This document shows positions 5,867 to 7,286 of a stretch of 7,286 nucleotides of DNA, piece by piece. The translations under genes and the position numbers were made by a program. Under the pieces are notes generated by a model. The model did not search any database and was not told the DNA's origin. It saw only the letters and a program-made list of their open reading frames with translations. This DNA is from Chloroflexota bacterium. Lineage in GTDB: Bacteria > Chloroflexota > Dehalococcoidia > Lucifugimonadales > CATQGZ01. The DNA lies in assembly GCA_027624995.1 (NCBI GenBank), contig JAQBTI010000115.1, positions 1-7,286 of the forward strand, read 5' to 3'. Within the stretch, counting starts at the first letter, position 1, and each line of letters opens with the position of its first letter.

Positions 5867-6789
5867 CGACACCACGCAGCTGGACCGCAAGCGAACTACT
5901 CAAGGAGAAACACCCTGAGCCCGTCTTTGTCGTAGAGAAATTGCTGCCAGTGGGGCTGACCATCTTGGCTGGTAGACCCAAGAGCGGGAAGAGTCGAGCA
6001 GCCCTCGATCTGAGTATTCGTGTTGCCGTAGGAGGCCGGTTTCTGGGTCAGGAGTGCAACACGGGATTGGTTCACTATTATGCTCTGGAGGACGGGCCGC
6101 GCCGGCTGTCACGGCGGCTGGCCGCCCTTGGAGGATCGGACACAGATCGGCTTCGATTCCACTGCGATGCGCCCCATGACTTGGTAACCGCAATCGAAGA
6201 TCACTACAAAGCCGGCACTATGCTCGTGGTAGTCGATACGGTGGGTCGTGCTTGGAGATTCGACCACAACGATCAAGAGAAAGTCTACGAAGTCATGGCC
6301 CCTCTTCAGCAGCTGGCGACCAGATACGAGCGGTCCCTGGTGTTGATAGACCACCTGCGGAAGGGCAGAGGCGAGGTTGTCAATGTCGAGGACGTGGCGG
6401 GTTCCATTGGTAAGGCCGCATCGGCGGACACCCTGTGGCTCCTCGACCGGCCAGGAAGAAAAAGGAATGCCGTGCTTGACATCGTTTCCCGCGATCTGGA
6501 TGAGGACTTGAGTCTGGAGTTGGAGCCATCGAAAGGTGGGGGTTGGCGTTGTGTAGGAAACGCCGACACCGTGAAGAGAACCGAAGGCCGGCAGAAGATA
6601 CTTGACGCCGCTGCGCGACTCGCAAGATCCGATGATCAGATCACAGTCACGTCTGTCGCAGAGGCCACAGGCTCCGACCAAGGTCACGTATCAAGGACGC
6701 TGTCCGACTTGGTGGATCTGGGCGACCTGGATCGACTACCAAAGGTGGGCAACCTCCAGCCCTTCGCCTTGAAAAAGGGGGCAATGTAG
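5863..6789 (+). CDS. RepA/AAA_25-type replicative ATPase (helicase-like) with C-terminal helix-turn-helix
   Basis: This 308-residue protein matches the RecA-fold ATPase family that includes the hexameric RepA helicase of plasmid RSF1010 and many phage and island proteins. Walker A is GRPKSGKS (37-44), ALED lies at 74-77, Walker B is LVVVD (121-125), IDHLRKG (162-168) fits the sensor segment, and GSIGKAASADTLWLLDR (180-196) matches the conserved C-terminal core. Residues ~242-300 form a probable winged helix (DQITVTSVAEATGSDQGHVSR), which could bind DNA or a partner. The catalytic residues look intact, so it is probably active in opening DNA at an origin or in helicase loading. SD GGAGGG (5850-5855) is 7 bases before the ATG, which overlaps the zinc-finger gene by 4 bases. 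Together the two look like a split helicase-primase unit. The stop codon touches the repeat array at 6789-6842, a candidate target. Confidence 0.9.
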   Translation: MTTPRSWTASELLKEKHPEPVFVVEKLLPVGLTILAGRPKSGKSRAALDLSIRVAVGGRFLGQECNTGLVHYYALEDGPRRLSRRLAALGGSDTDRLRFHCDAPHDLVTAIEDHYKAGTMLVVVDTVGRAWRFDHNDQEKVYEVMAPLQQLATRYERSLVLIDHLRKGRGEVVNVEDVAGSIGKAASADTLWLLDRPGRKRNAVLDIVSRDLDEDLSLELEPSKGGGWRCVGNADTVKRTEGRQKILDAAARLARSDDQITVTSVAEATGSDQGHVSRTLSDLVDLGDLDRLPKVGNLQPFALKKGAM

Positions 6790-6842
6790 TCAATAAAGTC
6801 AATTACGGAACCGGGGAGTTGACCGAATTGACCTTATTGACC
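6789..6842. repeat. GTCAA/TTGAC repeat array with 9-bp spacing (candidate origin or operator)
   Basis: Two GTCAA copies start at 6789 and 6798, and three TTGACC copies start at 6819, 6828 and 6837, each set spaced 9 bases apart. The segment 6789-6804 (GTCAATAAAGTCAATT) is the reverse complement of 6826-6841 at 15 of 16 positions, with a 21-base gap. The offset from 6798 to 6819 is 21 bases, about two helical turns. No T run follows, so an ordinary terminator is unlikely. The position right after a Rep-like gene suggests an iteron-like Rep binding site. Confidence 0.8.
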
Positions 6843-6851
6843 AACACCCAC

Positions 6852-6888
6852 GGGGGAGAGGCAGCGTGTGTGAACACGGCCATCCCCC
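6852..6888 (+). other. Long imperfect GC-rich hairpin
   Basis: Three short helices stack in one stem: GGGGGA (6852-6857) with TCCCCC (6883-6888), GGC (6860-6862) with GCC (6879-6881), and CGTGT (6865-6869) with ACACG (6874-6878) around the loop GTGA. It lies just 10 bases after the TTGACC array. The lack of a following T tract argues against intrinsic termination. It could belong to an origin or to the 3' end of the transcript. Confidence 0.45.
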
Positions 6889-7286
6889 CCGGTTCGTAGT
6901 GGGGCGATCATCCCCAGGTGGTTGCCGACAGTTAAGGCCTGTGGGGCCGCGACACTCGGCTCTATACGAACGTTCACGGAAGTGGGCCTCCTGCCTTGAT
7001 CAGTACCTCCGTCATGTCCTGCACGAAATCCAGATACGAATAGGAATGGAAGACCTGGGGCCAGGAGGACCTGACCGACTGTCCGATCCAGTCCGAAGGA
7101 GAGCCATATTACGGCCCATGTGTCGTGGTGCGGCGCTACGATCGCCGTTTTCCCAACCGCGGCCAGAGCGCCAGAGCAGAGAGGACCGGCACGCACTGTG
7201 AAGACACGGCCTGCGTCTCCAACAACAACCATCGCGCCTGTGAACGACGTCCGTAGTACTATGTGTCGCAGTGCACTACGAAGAAA
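6889..7286. other. Terminal region without a confident gene
   Basis: I see no gene here that can be supported. The reading frame from 7044 to a TAG at 7254-7256 is open for 70 codons, is rich in G/C at third positions and gives a plausible protein segment (WGQEDLTDCPIQ, then GEPYYGPCVVVRRYDRRFPN). It lacks an ATG start, and a TAG at 7041-7043 interrupts it just after a short stretch that begins at ATG 7014. No Shine-Dalgarno sequence precedes that ATG. It may be a decayed gene. No second copy of the ssrA 3' end is found, so the element continues beyond the window. Confidence 0.4.

Noticed and set aside
3158..6549. SKGGGWR shared by the 546-residue protein (473-479) and the RepA-like ATPase (223-229)
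   Set aside because: The motif lies in different fold contexts and the flanking residues do not match. It is probably coincidental use of a common turn.
6789..6842. The repeat array as a rho-independent terminator
   Set aside because: The stem could form in RNA, but the loop is 21 bases and no T tract follows. The regular 9-bp internal repeats fit protein binding better.
6789..6842. A CRISPR array
   Set aside because: The repeats are only 5-6 bases with 4-base gaps, far too short for CRISPR repeats and spacers.
7041..7043. TAG as a recoded (pyrrolysine-type) codon
   Set aside because: One stop in a short, start-poor frame is far better explained by decay. No recoding machinery or conserved context is visible.
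6834..7232. Opposed open frames in the terminal region: 132 codons minus strand, and 111 codons plus strand at 6866-7201
   Set aside because: Neither gives a recognisable family or a Shine-Dalgarno-supported start. Both overlap the hairpin at 6852-6888, the minus frame also enters the repeat array, and both cross the more protein-like frame at 7044-7256.

Overview
The window looks like the left end of an integrated genetic island in a GC-rich bacterium. All supported genes read left to right. Bases 1-275 are the 3' part of a host tmRNA gene (ssrA), including the reading frame for the degradation tag ANDNSYALAA and a complete T-arm, acceptor strand and encoded CCA. The tag resembles those of proteobacteria and some related phyla, but the sequence alone does not place the organism more precisely. 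A strong terminator-like hairpin follows ssrA. Next comes a tyrosine integrase (470-1750) of the type that uses the 3' ends of tRNA/tmRNA genes. The ssrA 3' end is therefore the probable left attachment site. The right attachment site is not in the window.

The integrase has a near-consensus promoter. A small inverted repeat fills the gap between its -35 and -10 boxes, and a second larger one lies at the start of the transcript. Both are built from the same TACCCCT half-site. Overlapping the integrase stop is a 546-residue protein (1740-3380). Its middle is a recognisable but degraded NtrC-type (sigma-54 activator) AAA+ domain: the Walker A lysine is replaced, the GAFTGA segment is missing, yet the PPL-RPEDLPLL and WPGN landmarks remain. 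Its C-terminal part resembles a winged-helix DNA-binding domain. This protein is the most unusual item in the window.

After a 234-base gap with one GC-rich hairpin comes a tightly packed second cluster. It holds an AlpA-like helix-turn-helix regulator (3615-3836), a ParB-like domain fused to an N4/N6 DNA methyltransferase (3833-5293), a CHC2-type primase zinc-finger protein without a catalytic primase domain (5345-5866), and a RepA/AAA_25-type ATPase with a C-terminal helix-turn-helix (5863-6789). Two of the junctions are 4-base ATGA overlaps. The content suggests a maintenance/replication module: regulation, DNA marking or partition-like recognition, and helicase loading. The methyltransferase gene contains an exact, codon-aligned 32-bp palindrome.

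Directly after the last gene is a compact array of GTCAA/TTGAC repeats with 9-bp spacing arranged as an inverted repeat, a candidate Rep binding site, origin or operator. The last ~440 bases hold a GC-rich hairpin and no convincing gene, only an open stretch that may be a gene remnant.
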